From CAVVKW01 sp963749035 (lineage in GTDB: Bacteria > Verrucomicrobiota > Verrucomicrobiia > Chthoniobacterales > JAATET01), in the NCBI GenBank assembly GCA_963749035.1, contig CAVVKW010000002.1, positions 1,116,001-1,180,000 on the forward strand: a stretch of DNA of 64,000 nt, given 5' to 3'. Positions within the stretch are counted from its first letter, which is position 1, and every line of letters starts with the position of its first letter. The position numbers were made by a program, and so were the translations under genes. This document shows positions 33,372 to 41,475 of this stretch, piece after piece. Below the pieces are notes generated by a model. That model ran no database searches, was not told the DNA's origin, and worked only from the letters and a program-made list of their open reading frames with translations.

Positions 33372-33398
33372 AGCCCGATGCCGCAACGGCTACGGGCT
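33372..33398. terminator. hairpin between convergent genes
   Basis: AGCCCGATGCCG-CAA-CGGCTACGGGCT, a 12-bp stem with two mismatched positions, just after the YihY-type stop and before the convergent hydrolase stop. No clear T-run. Confidence 0.4.
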
Positions 33399-33454
33399 CA
33401 AGTCGGGAGACGAGCCAAACGTTGTGCCTTCGGGAGCCGCGAGGCCGCCGTGGC

Positions 33455-34420
33455 TTAGAGGAGGTCATCGATCAACTTTCTCAAGGAGTCCGGAGCTTCA
33501 AGGGGACCGAGAGAGCCGAGGGGTGGGGTGGAGATGACTTCGCAGCGCGAAATCGCGGCGCGAAGAGTCTCCGGGAATCCTGCGGCAAATCGGTTGGAAG
33601 GTTCCGGCCAGAGGATGGTGACGGGTTGGGTGACTTTGGTCAGGTGGACGCGGATATCGTAGAGCAGCCGCCCACGCAGGAAGGCGATGATCGCTCGCTC
33701 GGCTCCGTATTGCGCGGCGCAGGTCGTGATGATGTCGACGACTTCCTCGGTGGCAAACTTGGGCTCGGTGAACCCAAATTGGGCCGCCCATTTCTGAATG
33801 AAGGGTTTCCGGGCGAAGTAGTTTTTGTAAACGAACGCGTTCAACCCGGGGACGGCTGCGAGCGTGCTGATACCGCGGGGGAGTTTCCGCAGGGTGGCTT
33901 CGAGACTAACGGGGGCGTAGAGCACAAGCCGGTTGACGAGATCGGGATGCTCGGCGGCGAGGCGGAGGGCAACGGCCGAGCTGACCCCCGAGGCGACGAG
34001 CGTCGCGCGGCGGCGAGGGGTCAGCGCCCGGATGAGCTCGGCGAGTGCGAGCGAGTGGCTGCCGGTGTCGAGGCCGGGATCGGGCCGTTCGGATTCGCCA
34101 AATCCGATGAGATCCGGCGCGATCACGGTCCGGTCGTTGGCGAAAGCGGGATAGACCCGCGACCATTCGAAAGACGAAGCGCCGGGGTGGATGCCGTGGA
34201 GAAAGATCAGCGGATCTCCGGACCCGGACACGTGATAGACGATCTCGCCGACGCTGGTCTGAACGACGCGGGTGGCGAAAACGGCCGGTGAGATGGTTTC
34301 TGGAATTGGCTGGCGGGAGGCGCGTTGCATCCGGTAGCGCACGGCTACGGCCAGGGTGCCCAACAATCCGACGCCGAGGCCAACGCCCAAGGCTGGCTTT
34401 TTCTGAAAGGGGTTACGCAC
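33455..34420 (-). CDS. alpha/beta-hydrolase fold protein, catalytically degenerate
   Basis: 321 residues. An N-terminal hydrophobic anchor (about 9-28) then a standard alpha/beta hydrolase: PLIFLHGIHPGASS (oxyanion HG), APDLIGFGESERPD and the nucleophile elbow ASGVSSAVAL, where GxSxG has become GVSSA. The acid position (TILWPEPSNRFA) lacks the expected Asp, and the C-terminal segment GSLGPLEAPDSL lacks the His of the usual GH-x-P-x-x-E-x-P. Two of three catalytic residues thus appear lost. It may bind rather than cleave a ligand, facing the cell exterior from its anchor. Convergent with the YihY-type gene. Confidence 0.8.
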   Translation of the reverse strand: MRNPFQKKPALGVGLGVGLLGTLAVAVRYRMQRASRQPIPETISPAVFATRVVQTSVGEIVYHVSGSGDPLIFLHGIHPGASSFEWSRVYPAFANDRTVIAPDLIGFGESERPDPGLDTGSHSLALAELIRALTPRRRATLVASGVSSAVALRLAAEHPDLVNRLVLYAPVSLEATLRKLPRGISTLAAVPGLNAFVYKNYFARKPFIQKWAAQFGFTEPKFATEEVVDIITTCAAQYGAERAIIAFLRGRLLYDIRVHLTKVTQPVTILWPEPSNRFAAGFPETLRAAISRCEVISTPPLGSLGPLEAPDSLRKLIDDLL

Positions 34421-34513
34421 TCTGCTGAGGAGTGATTGCCCCGGCGGCGGAAGAGGGCAAGCGGGAAAACGTTTTCCGGAGCCGAAATGATCCGCCGGCG
34501 GTCGTAAACTGGC

Positions 34514-35332
34514 TCAAATCGCGAGCGTTGCCTGAACTTCGCGAGCCGGTGGTCCCAAGCGGACCGAGGGGCCGATCGTTTCTTGAACACTGCAATGAAC
34601 GGCGACGTCGGATCTGTCGCTGCTGACGAGCGCTCCGGTGATCGCCGCGGTGGCGAGATCGGGGGTGTTGCAGTCGCGGCTGAGGTGGCCGATGAAAACG
34701 TGTCGAAGGCGGTCGGTGGTGCAATCGCTGACGACTTGTGCGGCGGCCGCGTTGGAGAGGTGGCCGTGGCGGGAGAGGATGCGCTGTTTGACGGACCACG
34801 GGCGACGCTCGTCTTTTGCCAGCAAGTCCTCGTCGTGATTGGTCTCGACGAAGAGCGCGTCGGCGTGCCGGAGGCGCTCGAGGATCGCCGGGGTCGTGTG
34901 GCCCAGATCGGTGACGAGCCCGAAGGTCGCGGTGGCGTTGTGAACGAGAAACCCGACGGGTTCGACGGCGTCGTGGGGAACGGAAAACGATTCGATCGTG
35001 CAGTCACCGATCGAAAAGGAAGCCTTCGAAAAATAGCGCCAGTGGCGGTGGTTGCCGAGTGGGCCGGAGCTGAGAGCGGTCGCGGTCATCCGATTTGCAA
35101 AGAGCGGAATGTCGGTCTTGGCGCAGAGCACGTTCAGAGCGCCGGTATGGTCGCCATGTTCGTGGGTGAGGAGGATCCCATCCAGCGATTCCGGAGTCAC
35201 GTGGCACGCGGAAAGGCGCTCGCGGAGTCGACGAGCGCTGAGTCCGGCGTCGATCAAGAGCGTCGTGGTGCCACAACGGACGAGGACACTATTGCCCGCG
35301 CTCCCGCTAGCCAGAACCGTGATCTCAAGCAT
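34514..35332 (-). CDS. MBL-fold metal-dependent hydrolase (YycJ/WalJ-like)
   Basis: 272 residues. Metallo-beta-lactamase fold with ASGSAGNSVLV at the N-terminus, the metal motif THEHGDHTGAL, and VFIGHLSRDCN near the C-terminus with further ligands. Closest in layout to YycJ/WalJ, proposed to act on DNA or cell-wall signalling. A 7-bp tandem repeat begins 12 bp upstream of the start codon. The hydrolase-like gene follows on the same strand after about 90 bp. Confidence 0.85.
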   Translation of the reverse strand: MLEITVLASGSAGNSVLVRCGTTTLLIDAGLSARRLRERLSACHVTPESLDGILLTHEHGDHTGALNVLCAKTDIPLFANRMTATALSSGPLGNHRHWRYFSKASFSIGDCTIESFSVPHDAVEPVGFLVHNATATFGLVTDLGHTTPAILERLRHADALFVETNHDEDLLAKDERRPWSVKQRILSRHGHLSNAAAAQVVSDCTTDRLRHVFIGHLSRDCNTPDLATAAITGALVSSDRSDVAVHCSVQETIGPSVRLGPPAREVQATLAI

Positions 35333-35344
35333 GGCTCGAGCTTA

Positions 35345-35386
35345 ATGAGAAATGAGAAATGAGAAATGAGAAATGAGAAATGAGAG
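35345..35386. repeat. ATGAGAA heptanucleotide tandem repeat
   Basis: Five perfect copies of ATGAGAA and a sixth with one change. They begin 12 bp upstream of the MBL-hydrolase start codon (minus strand), where a change in copy number could alter promoter or leader spacing. A short related tract (AATGAGAAATGAGGAATGG) lies upstream of prfA near 41092. Confidence 0.9.
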
Positions 35387-35880
35387 CACCGGAGCCTGGG
35401 AAGGCTCGGGGCAGCCTACTCCGGCTCTGCGGAGTAGCCCGAAGGGCGAGACGAGCGGGAGCGAGCGAGGCAAATGAGAGCACCGGAGCCTGGGAAGGCT
35501 CGGGGCAGCCTACTCCGGCTCTGCGGAGTAGCCCGAAGGGCGAGACAACGGAGCCGACGGGAGTCGAGCGACATCGCCTACCGAAAGGTAGCCCACAGGG
35601 CGGAGGAGCGGGAGCGACGACGGCAACCGGGAGCGAGCGAGGCAAATGAGAGCACCGGAGCCTGGGAAGGCTCGGGGCAGCCTACTCCGGCTCTGCGGAG
35701 TAGCCCGAAGGGCGAGACAACGGAGCCGACGGGAGTCGAGCGACATCGCCTACCGAAAGGGTAGCCCGCAGGGCGGAGGAGCGGGAGCGACGACGGCAAC
35801 CGGGAGCGAGCGAGGCAAATGAGAGCACCGGAGCCTGGGAAGGCTCGGGGCAACCTACTTTGGCAAAGCGACACAAACGG
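35380..35880. repeat. structured intergenic repeat array (four units)
   Basis: Units begin at 35380 (94 bp, shortened), 35474 (172 bp), 35646 (173 bp) and 35819 (about 61 bp, truncated). Each full unit has three hairpins: GAGCC/GGCTC, CTACTCCG/CGGAGTAG and CTACC/GGTAG. The first unit lacks the middle part. The 172- and 173-bp units differ by few bases, so the duplication is recent. Open frames inside are by-products of the repeat. The gap 35333-35939 holds no gene. Confidence 0.9.
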
Positions 35881-35939
35881 ATTTGGACGCCGACCGGAAG
35901 CGGAGTAGGCGAGTCTGGATAGAGGTCTGGCCGGTGGGA

Positions 35940-37664
35940 TCAGCGTTTTCTGATCACCTTGACCTTGGCGGGGCGGGAACGGAGGCCGCTCGCGTCGGTC
36001 GCGAAGACCTTGATGGTGGTGCGGCGCTTTTTCAGCTTCACCTTGAACTTCCACCGGTCGGTGCCTCGAGCCGTTCGAACGCCGCGGATACCGCTGGCGC
36101 GATAGGTGACGCTGGTCACGCCGACGTTGTCAGCCGCGATGCCACGAATCGGGATTTTGCGACGCTTGGTTTTAATGCGATTCTTGGTCTTGGCCTTGAT
36201 GGTCGGCCGGAGGCCGTCGGCGCCACTGCCGCCGCCGCGAAACGCCGCGAGGAGAGGTGCCGTCTGGCGCACCGTCGCGGCGTTGTTCGCAACGTTGGTT
36301 CCGGTGGGGGAGCCAAAGTAGGTTAGCTCCGGAGCGGAGAAGTAGAGAATGCGGCTGTCTGCTCCGGTCCGGGAGCGATCGGAGACGCTGGCGACAGCTG
36401 TGACGTAGGATCTCCCGCTCGGGACCGTAAGAAGGTGGGCGAAGGAGTCTGTCGACCACGCGATCGGGGTGCCAGTGTAGCCGCTGCGAAGGTGGCGGCA
36501 ACCGTGATTGTGCCCGATCTCGTGAACGAAGGTGTCCGTGGGGTTCTGGGCTCGGATGACGTTGAAAGCGTTCTTGAATCCGACGTTGGCCGGAAAGTTA
36601 AGGTTCGCCTTGCCACCACCAACGGAATTTTCGATCCAGAGGGACACGATGTCGGCTTGGACGGCTTCGCGAGTGGCGTGGACACCATCGATCTTGCCAT
36701 CCGTGGTCGCCCGGATCTCGTCGAGGGCTCGCTGAAGATTCTCGCCGGTGGGGTAGGGATAGTCGATCGGAGTAACGAGGACTGCGCGCAGGGTCATTGG
36801 GACGTTTGAATTCGCGTAGGCGACGTTCGTAGCGGCGACGGCGTCTGCGATTTTCGCGCGGATGTCGCCGTCGTCGGCGGGATTGCCGGGAGCCCCGCCG
36901 AGAACGACGCGGGCCTGATCGTTGTAGTAAATCAAGACATCCTGCACCGCTGCTCCGACTGCCTTGAGCTGCGTGCCGGGAGGTAGCCCGGGCGGCAAAA
37001 CGGGGTCAGGGTCATTCGAGAGCCCATCGGCCTCGGCGTCCGATAACTTGTGGCCATGGTCGTGGGTGGAACAAGGGAGGGTGTCGGCGGCGGTCAACTT
37101 GCGAACCCGAAGTTTTTCGCCGCTCCGTGAGATCTCGAAATTTCCGTATTCGGTGCCGGTGAGCGAAGCATACAGTGCTCCGTCGTGGCGGCTGATGATT
37201 GCCTTGCCGAAGGTCTGACCTGGCAGGTCCGCAACGAGCGTATGGGTATCCGAGTCGGGACTCGAGGTTAGCTCGATGCGGGCCGCGAAGGTGATGCCGG
37301 GAAAGGGGGTGATGGTGAAACGATCACCCTCATCCAGCTGATCGAGGTCGGCATGGTGAAAGATTTCGGACGCGGGGGCGATGCGGTCTGGCGTCGGAAT
37401 GTTCGGCGTTGGGCGAGAGGCGATCGATGCGGTGCTCGTGGACGGCTGACTCTGGCGGGTGGGAACGGCTGCCGCGGCGGTGGGGCGACCACTGCCGGAG
37501 TGAGCGAGCCGGTCGACCCGTTCAGGTGGTTGGTTCTCAACCGTTGGTTTGACGGTGGGGACTTGTTCACCGGTTTGCCCACCGGGCCCGGGCAGAAAAA
37601 CGGCGGTCCCGATCGCCAGCGCGGTGCTGCCGGTCAGCGCGAGAAGGAAGGTGGATTTTCGCAT
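35940..37664 (-). CDS. secreted reprolysin-like zinc metalloprotease
   Basis: 574 residues. A signal peptide (FLLALTGSTALAIGTAVF), a Pro/Ala/Thr-rich pro-region (about 30-110), then a metzincin domain with HEIGHNHGCRH near residue 380 (HExxHxxGxxH, three zinc His and the catalytic Glu). The C-terminal 85 residues, very basic, form an Ig-like module ending KVKVIRKR that resembles the end of the protein at 1-446. Export to the envelope or medium is likely. Substrate unknown. Confidence 0.88.
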   Translation of the reverse strand: MRKSTFLLALTGSTALAIGTAVFLPGPGGQTGEQVPTVKPTVENQPPERVDRLAHSGSGRPTAAAAVPTRQSQPSTSTASIASRPTPNIPTPDRIAPASEIFHHADLDQLDEGDRFTITPFPGITFAARIELTSSPDSDTHTLVADLPGQTFGKAIISRHDGALYASLTGTEYGNFEISRSGEKLRVRKLTAADTLPCSTHDHGHKLSDAEADGLSNDPDPVLPPGLPPGTQLKAVGAAVQDVLIYYNDQARVVLGGAPGNPADDGDIRAKIADAVAATNVAYANSNVPMTLRAVLVTPIDYPYPTGENLQRALDEIRATTDGKIDGVHATREAVQADIVSLWIENSVGGGKANLNFPANVGFKNAFNVIRAQNPTDTFVHEIGHNHGCRHLRSGYTGTPIAWSTDSFAHLLTVPSGRSYVTAVASVSDRSRTGADSRILYFSAPELTYFGSPTGTNVANNAATVRQTAPLLAAFRGGGSGADGLRPTIKAKTKNRIKTKRRKIPIRGIAADNVGVTSVTYRASGIRGVRTARGTDRWKFKVKLKKRRTTIKVFATDASGLRSRPAKVKVIRKR

Positions 37665-37782
37665 CGCAACAGTAGTCTAGCAATTTGATGGCGACCTGGC
37701 AAATCAGGTGGCGGTCGAGATGGCGATAGGGCGAATGCTTTTGCAGTCGGAGCTGGAGCGGACTATTGGTGCGGGCGTTGTG

Positions 37783-38595
37783 ATGAAGAAAATTCTCGTG
37801 GGTCTGGTTGCCGTCGTTTTTGCGTCATCTTCGGGGGCGCAGGAGGCGCCGACGGATAATCGCTACGACGTGGTGGGGAAGATCTTTCAGCCGTTTTGGA
37901 GCGTTCTGCTGGCGGGTGGCGAGGGGCGTGACAAGGCGGCGTCGTTACAGATCGTGATGCGCGAGGTGACGGGGCGGCTGCCGAAGGAGTTCGAGGGGGG
38001 GACGCTCGACGCGGCGATCCAGTTTCCGGACAAGGTGAAGCTGATCGCGCCGGTGCTCGGGGAGCGGATGACGGTGTGTCGGAGCGGCGACAAGGTGTGG
38101 GCGGTGCCGGGGGCGAAGATCGAGTATTTGCTGAAGCAGTTCGCGGGGAAGCTGCCACCTCCGACGGAGAAGGCAAATACGCCGTTGTTCTTGCCGATCA
38201 CGGCTCAGCAGGCCGTGTTTCTGCCAGCGTTGTTCGTGATGGAGGAGGAAAAGATCTTCGAAGAATTGAATGGCGAGCAGACTCGGGTGTTATCCGGGGG
38301 ATTGATGCCGGAGCTGGCGAAGGCGGCGAAGGCGGAGGATTTCCGAGCGTCCGTTTGGGTTGCGTCGGGTTACCTGCCGCGACAGATCAAGGTGGTGCAG
38401 AAGGATTTCACCGCCACGGTGGGAATCGAGAATCTGGTTTTTGCGCCGGCGTTGGCTCCGTCCGTTTGGGCGCCCCCGGAGGGTGAAACCGACGTCTATT
38501 GGACGACGCCTGACGTTCTCGAGCAGCTTCTCTTCGTGCTTATGAATTCCGTCCAGAGCAAGGAAGGCGAAGAGCCTTGGATGAAGGTGCGCTGA
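37783..38595 (+). CDS. exported hypothetical protein
   Basis: 270 residues from the ATG at 37783 (an upstream in-frame ATG at 37708 adds a non-signal-like leader). Signal peptide MKKILVGLVAVVFASSSGA. The mature part has alternating strands (AIQFPDKVKLIAP, DKVWAVPGAKIEYLL) that recall the LolA/LppX lipoprotein-carrier fold, without a recognisable signature. Divergent from the metalloprotease. Envelope location is likely; function unknown. Confidence 0.65.
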   Translation: MKKILVGLVAVVFASSSGAQEAPTDNRYDVVGKIFQPFWSVLLAGGEGRDKAASLQIVMREVTGRLPKEFEGGTLDAAIQFPDKVKLIAPVLGERMTVCRSGDKVWAVPGAKIEYLLKQFAGKLPPPTEKANTPLFLPITAQQAVFLPALFVMEEEKIFEELNGEQTRVLSGGLMPELAKAAKAEDFRASVWVASGYLPRQIKVVQKDFTATVGIENLVFAPALAPSVWAPPEGETDVYWTTPDVLEQLLFVLMNSVQSKEGEEPWMKVR

Positions 38596-38610
38596 CGAGC
38601 GTCGTCTTAA

Positions 38611-38639
38611 GAGAAGTTAGCGGGTTCGTCGGACCCGCC
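38611..38639. repeat. dispersed palindromic repeat, copy 2
   Basis: GAGAAGTTAG followed by the palindrome CGGGTTCGTCGGACCCG. Near-identical to copy 3 (45902-45929) and related to copy 1 (4611-4640). It lies between two convergent genes. Confidence 0.7.
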
Positions 38640-39041
38640 CTACCGGGCAAAGGTGCCGTCGCGGCGGACGGAGACTTCGATGGGGCCGGTTTCGTTACCG
38701 ATCAGACGGGTTGGCGTGAGGACGTTGGAGAACCACGTTTTGCCGTGGACGGTGATCTGGGCGAGGAGGATGGTCGGGTCCGGGGATTGCGGGTCGGGCA
38801 GCTCGAACGAGATCGGGAACTTGCCGGAAATCGGAATGGTTTTGCTCGCTAGAGACGGAGCGTCGCTGGCGACGGACGGATCGGGGGCGAGGACGAGGGT
38901 CAGCCGGGCGGACGGTGGGAGGGTGAATCCCGCCGGTGACGTGACGGTGCCTCGCAGCGTGCGGTTCTTCGTCGAGGCGGGCGGTGTCGCGCAGCCGATT
39001 AGGGCTGACGCGATGGCGAGGGTGAGGAGTAAGCGGGTCAT
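38640..39041 (-). CDS. YbaY-family lipoprotein
   Basis: 133 residues. Signal peptide with lipobox LIGC, so lipid-anchored after Lgt processing. The mature part has the YbaY/YscW pattern: a strand TLRGTVTSPAGFTLPPSARLTLVLAP, KTIPISGKFPISFELP and ITVHGKTWFSN. Role in outer-membrane stress is suggested for this family but unproven. It is the last gene of rpmE-prfA-prmC-ybaY, 9 bp after prmC. Confidence 0.8.
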   Translation of the reverse strand: MTRLLLTLAIASALIGCATPPASTKNRTLRGTVTSPAGFTLPPSARLTLVLAPDPSVASDAPSLASKTIPISGKFPISFELPDPQSPDPTILLAQITVHGKTWFSNVLTPTRLIGNETGPIEVSVRRDGTFAR

Positions 39042-39050
39042 TCTGGAATT

Positions 39051-39887
39051 CTACTTCGGTAATCGGGCACTGACGAATCGGTCGATGCCGCTGAGGTCGG
39101 AGTGGGCTCGGGCCTGCATAAATCCGGCGGTGGTGACGAGTTCCACGACACGTTCGGCCTGGTCGTGACCGAGCTCGAGGAAAAGGTGGCCACCGGCGAG
39201 GAGGCGCTCAGGAGCGAGGGCGACGAGGTGGCGGATGGGATCGAGGCCGTCGGGTCCGCCGTCCAGCGCGGCGACCGGATCGTGGTGGACTTCGCGGGCG
39301 AGTCCGGGCAGATCAGCGGCGGGGATGTAGGGGAGGTTGGCGACGATGACTTCGTAGCGATCGTCCCCGGGCGGCAGGAGATCGGTTTCGTGGAAGGTAA
39401 CGTTGCCGGCGGAGAGGCGGGCGGCGTTTTCGCGGGCAAGAGCGAGGGCGTCGGGTGAGAGGTCGGTGGCGTGGACCGCGGTATCGGGCCAAGCGAGGCC
39501 GAGCGTGATGGCGATGATTCCGCTGCCGGTGCCGACGTCGATCAGAGTTTTTGGTTGAGAGTCGAGAGTGGAGAGGACGAGTTCGACGAGGTGTTCGGTT
39601 TCCGGGCGGGGGATGAGGGCGCGGGTGTCGGAGAGGAATTCGTGGCCGTGGAATTCGCTCGTGCCGAGAAGGTGCTGAAGCGGACGGCCTTCGCTGCGGT
39701 GGCGGACGAGGTCACGGAGTGGGGCGCGCTCGGCCTCGCTGAGGGGGCGGTCGAATTCGAGGTAAAGGTCGAGACGCTTTTTGCCGAGACTGTGCGCGAG
39801 GAGGTGCTCGGCGTTCAGGCGGGGAGACTCGATGCCCTTTTTCCCGAGGTAGGACGCGGCGGCGTTGAGGACTTCGAGCGTGGTCAT
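39051..39887 (-). CDS. prmC: peptide chain release factor N5-glutamine methyltransferase
   Basis: 278 residues. Methylates the Gln of the GGQ motif in release factors. Helical N-terminal domain (about 1-80), then a SAM-binding fold with IDVGTGSGIIAI and the substrate motif NLPYIP (commonly NPPY). Downstream of its substrate gene prfA, as in many bacteria, but separated from it by an inverted-repeat element (39901-39997). Confidence 0.93.
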   Translation of the reverse strand: MTTLEVLNAAASYLGKKGIESPRLNAEHLLAHSLGKKRLDLYLEFDRPLSEAERAPLRDLVRHRSEGRPLQHLLGTSEFHGHEFLSDTRALIPRPETEHLVELVLSTLDSQPKTLIDVGTGSGIIAITLGLAWPDTAVHATDLSPDALALARENAARLSAGNVTFHETDLLPPGDDRYEVIVANLPYIPAADLPGLAREVHHDPVAALDGGPDGLDPIRHLVALAPERLLAGGHLFLELGHDQAERVVELVTTAGFMQARAHSDLSGIDRFVSARLPK

Positions 39888-39900
39888 CGAGCGAACGTTT

Positions 39901-39997
39901 TAGACAGGATTTACAGGATTAACTTGATTTAAGGAGGAGGACGCCGCCGAAGGCGCGTGAACAGGAATAATCCTGAGAATCTTGTGAATCCTGTCTA
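39901..39997. repeat. ACAGGATT-type inverted-repeat element
   Basis: A 97-bp element with 20-bp imperfect terminal inverted repeats: TAGACAGGATTTACAGGATT at the left and its near-complement AATCTTGTGAATCCTGTCTA at the right, with GCCGCC/GGCG pairing inside. Repeats built on ACAGGATT occur in many unrelated bacterial genomes. The right end supplies the prfA stop codon (39995-39997), and the element fills most of the prfA-prmC gap. Confidence 0.8.
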
Positions 39998-41074
39998 GTT
40001 CGCGATGGTCTCCGCGGCGAGGCGGTCTTCGAGGTCGCTGGTGGCGAGAGCTTCGATCATCTCGTTGATGTCGCCTTCGATGAAGCGGTCGAGATTGTAG
40101 AGGGTGAGGCCGATGCGGTGGTCGGTGACCCGATTCTGCGCGTAGTTGTAGGTCCGGACCTTTTCCTCACGTCCACCCCCGCCGAGGAGGGCTTTGCGGT
40201 GGGCGGAGTATTTCTCTTCTTCTTCGCGGCGTTTGTCTTCGAGCAGGCGGGAGCGCATGATTTGGAGGGCACTGGCTTTGTTTTGGATCTGCGAGCGCCC
40301 GTCCTGGCAGCGGACGATGCGGCCCGTCGGGATGTGCATGATCTGGACGGCGGAGTCGGTGGTGTTGACCCCTTGGCCGCCGGGCCCGCCGGACCGACAG
40401 ACTTCGATGCGGAGGTCGCTCATGGGCAGGTCGAGATCGACCTCTTCGGCTTCGGGAAGAACGGCGACGGTGGCGACGGAGGTGTGGACGCGACCCTGGG
40501 TCTCGGTGGCTGGAACGCGTTGGACGCGGTGCGGACCTGATTCGTAGCGCATTCGGCGGAAAACGGATTCGCCGCTGAGTCGGAAGACGATTTCTTTGAG
40601 CCCGCCGAGGTCGGAGTCGGAGGTGTCCATGACTTCGACCTTCAGCCCGGCGACTTCGGCGTAGCGGGTATACATGCGGTAGAGGTCGGCGGCAAAGAGG
40701 GCGGCTTCGGTGCCGCCGGTCCCGGCGCGGATTTCGACGATGGCGTCTTTGTCTTCGTCGGGCTCGGGGGGCAGGAGGGCAATGCGGAGGTCGAACTCGA
40801 GTTTGGGAAGCTCCTCCTCGAGTTCGGCAATCTCGGCGCGGGCGAGTTCGGCCATTTCGGCGTCGGAGCCGGAGGCGAGTTCCCGGTTCTCGGCGAGTTC
40901 GCGGGTGGCTTTGCTGAAGGCTTCCCACTTCTCGATGAGACCTTTGTGACGAGAGTGGTCACGGAGAATTTCCTGCGCGCGTTTGGGGTCGTCGTAGAGG
41001 TCAGGGGAGGAGATGGCGGCTTCGAGCTCGGCGAAGCGGTCCTGGATGCGGGCGATGAGCGGGGCGAAGTCCAC
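39995..41074 (-). CDS. prfA: peptide chain release factor 1
   Basis: 359 residues. Recognises UAG and UAA stops and triggers peptide release. The codon-reading tripeptide PAT lies in RVQRVPATETQG and the catalytic loop is GGPGGQGVNTTDS. Normal RF1 length. Gene order rpmE-prfA-prmC is widely conserved. Its own stop, TAG, coincides with the end of the inverted-repeat element at 39901-39997. Confidence 0.96.
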   Translation of the reverse strand: MDFAPLIARIQDRFAELEAAISSPDLYDDPKRAQEILRDHSRHKGLIEKWEAFSKATRELAENRELASGSDAEMAELARAEIAELEEELPKLEFDLRIALLPPEPDEDKDAIVEIRAGTGGTEAALFAADLYRMYTRYAEVAGLKVEVMDTSDSDLGGLKEIVFRLSGESVFRRMRYESGPHRVQRVPATETQGRVHTSVATVAVLPEAEEVDLDLPMSDLRIEVCRSGGPGGQGVNTTDSAVQIMHIPTGRIVRCQDGRSQIQNKASALQIMRSRLLEDKRREEEEKYSAHRKALLGGGGREEKVRTYNYAQNRVTDHRIGLTLYNLDRFIEGDINEMIEALATSDLEDRLAAETIAN

Positions 41075-41177
41075 GTTTGGGGAAAATTAAAAATGAGAAA
41101 TGAGGAATGGCGAGATGAGGCCGGGCGGAGAAATGCGGGAGCGAGATGGGCGGCTTTCGAGAGGGGATGGCAAAGAA

Positions 41178-41212
41178 AAACGGTGAGTCCGCGCGGGGCG
41201 GACTCACCGTTT
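41178..41212 (-). terminator. rho-independent terminator of rpmE
   Basis: Perfect 15-bp stem AAACGGTGAGTCCGC with its complement and a 5-nt loop. On the minus strand it is followed by TTTTTCTTT. It lies 25 bp after the rpmE stop, so prfA likely has its own promoter or depends on read-through. Confidence 0.88.
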
Positions 41213-41236
41213 GTGAGTTGCTGGGAATCTGGATCG

Positions 41237-41467
41237 CTAAGGTTTGCGACGGGTCGCGCGAGTGGCGCGAGCGCTGCCGTAGCGGCGCTGGAATTTCTCG
41301 ATCCGACCGGCGGTATCGACAAATTTTTGCTCACCGGTGAAAAAGGGATGGCAAGCGGCACAGATGCCAATGGTAAGATTGTCGCGCGTAGAGCGGGTCT
41401 GGTAAGAGGCTCCGCAGGCGCAGCTAATGACCGTGTCGGTGTAATTTGGATGAATGTCGGTCTTCAT
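41237..41467 (-). CDS. rpmE: 50S ribosomal protein L31
   Basis: 76 residues. The zinc-binding form: MKTDIHPNYTDTVISCACG and CAACHPFFTG give four Cys in two pairs, so it is the zinc-requiring type rather than the Cys-free paralogue used under zinc starvation. Basic C-terminal tail. Divergent from the acyl-CoA synthetase gene with only 8 bp between their starts. Confidence 0.95.
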   Translation of the reverse strand: MKTDIHPNYTDTVISCACGASYQTRSTRDNLTIGICAACHPFFTGEQKFVDTAGRIEKFQRRYGSARATRATRRKP

Positions 41468-41475
41468 GAGGAAAA

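Noticed and set aside
35380..35880. Possible CRISPR array
   Set aside because: Units are 172-173 bp, near-identical throughout, with no short repeat plus unique spacer pattern and no cas genes nearby.
35380..36054. Several open frames across the repeat array on both strands
   Set aside because: The same peptides recur with each repeat unit in shifting frames; this is the repeat, not coding selection.
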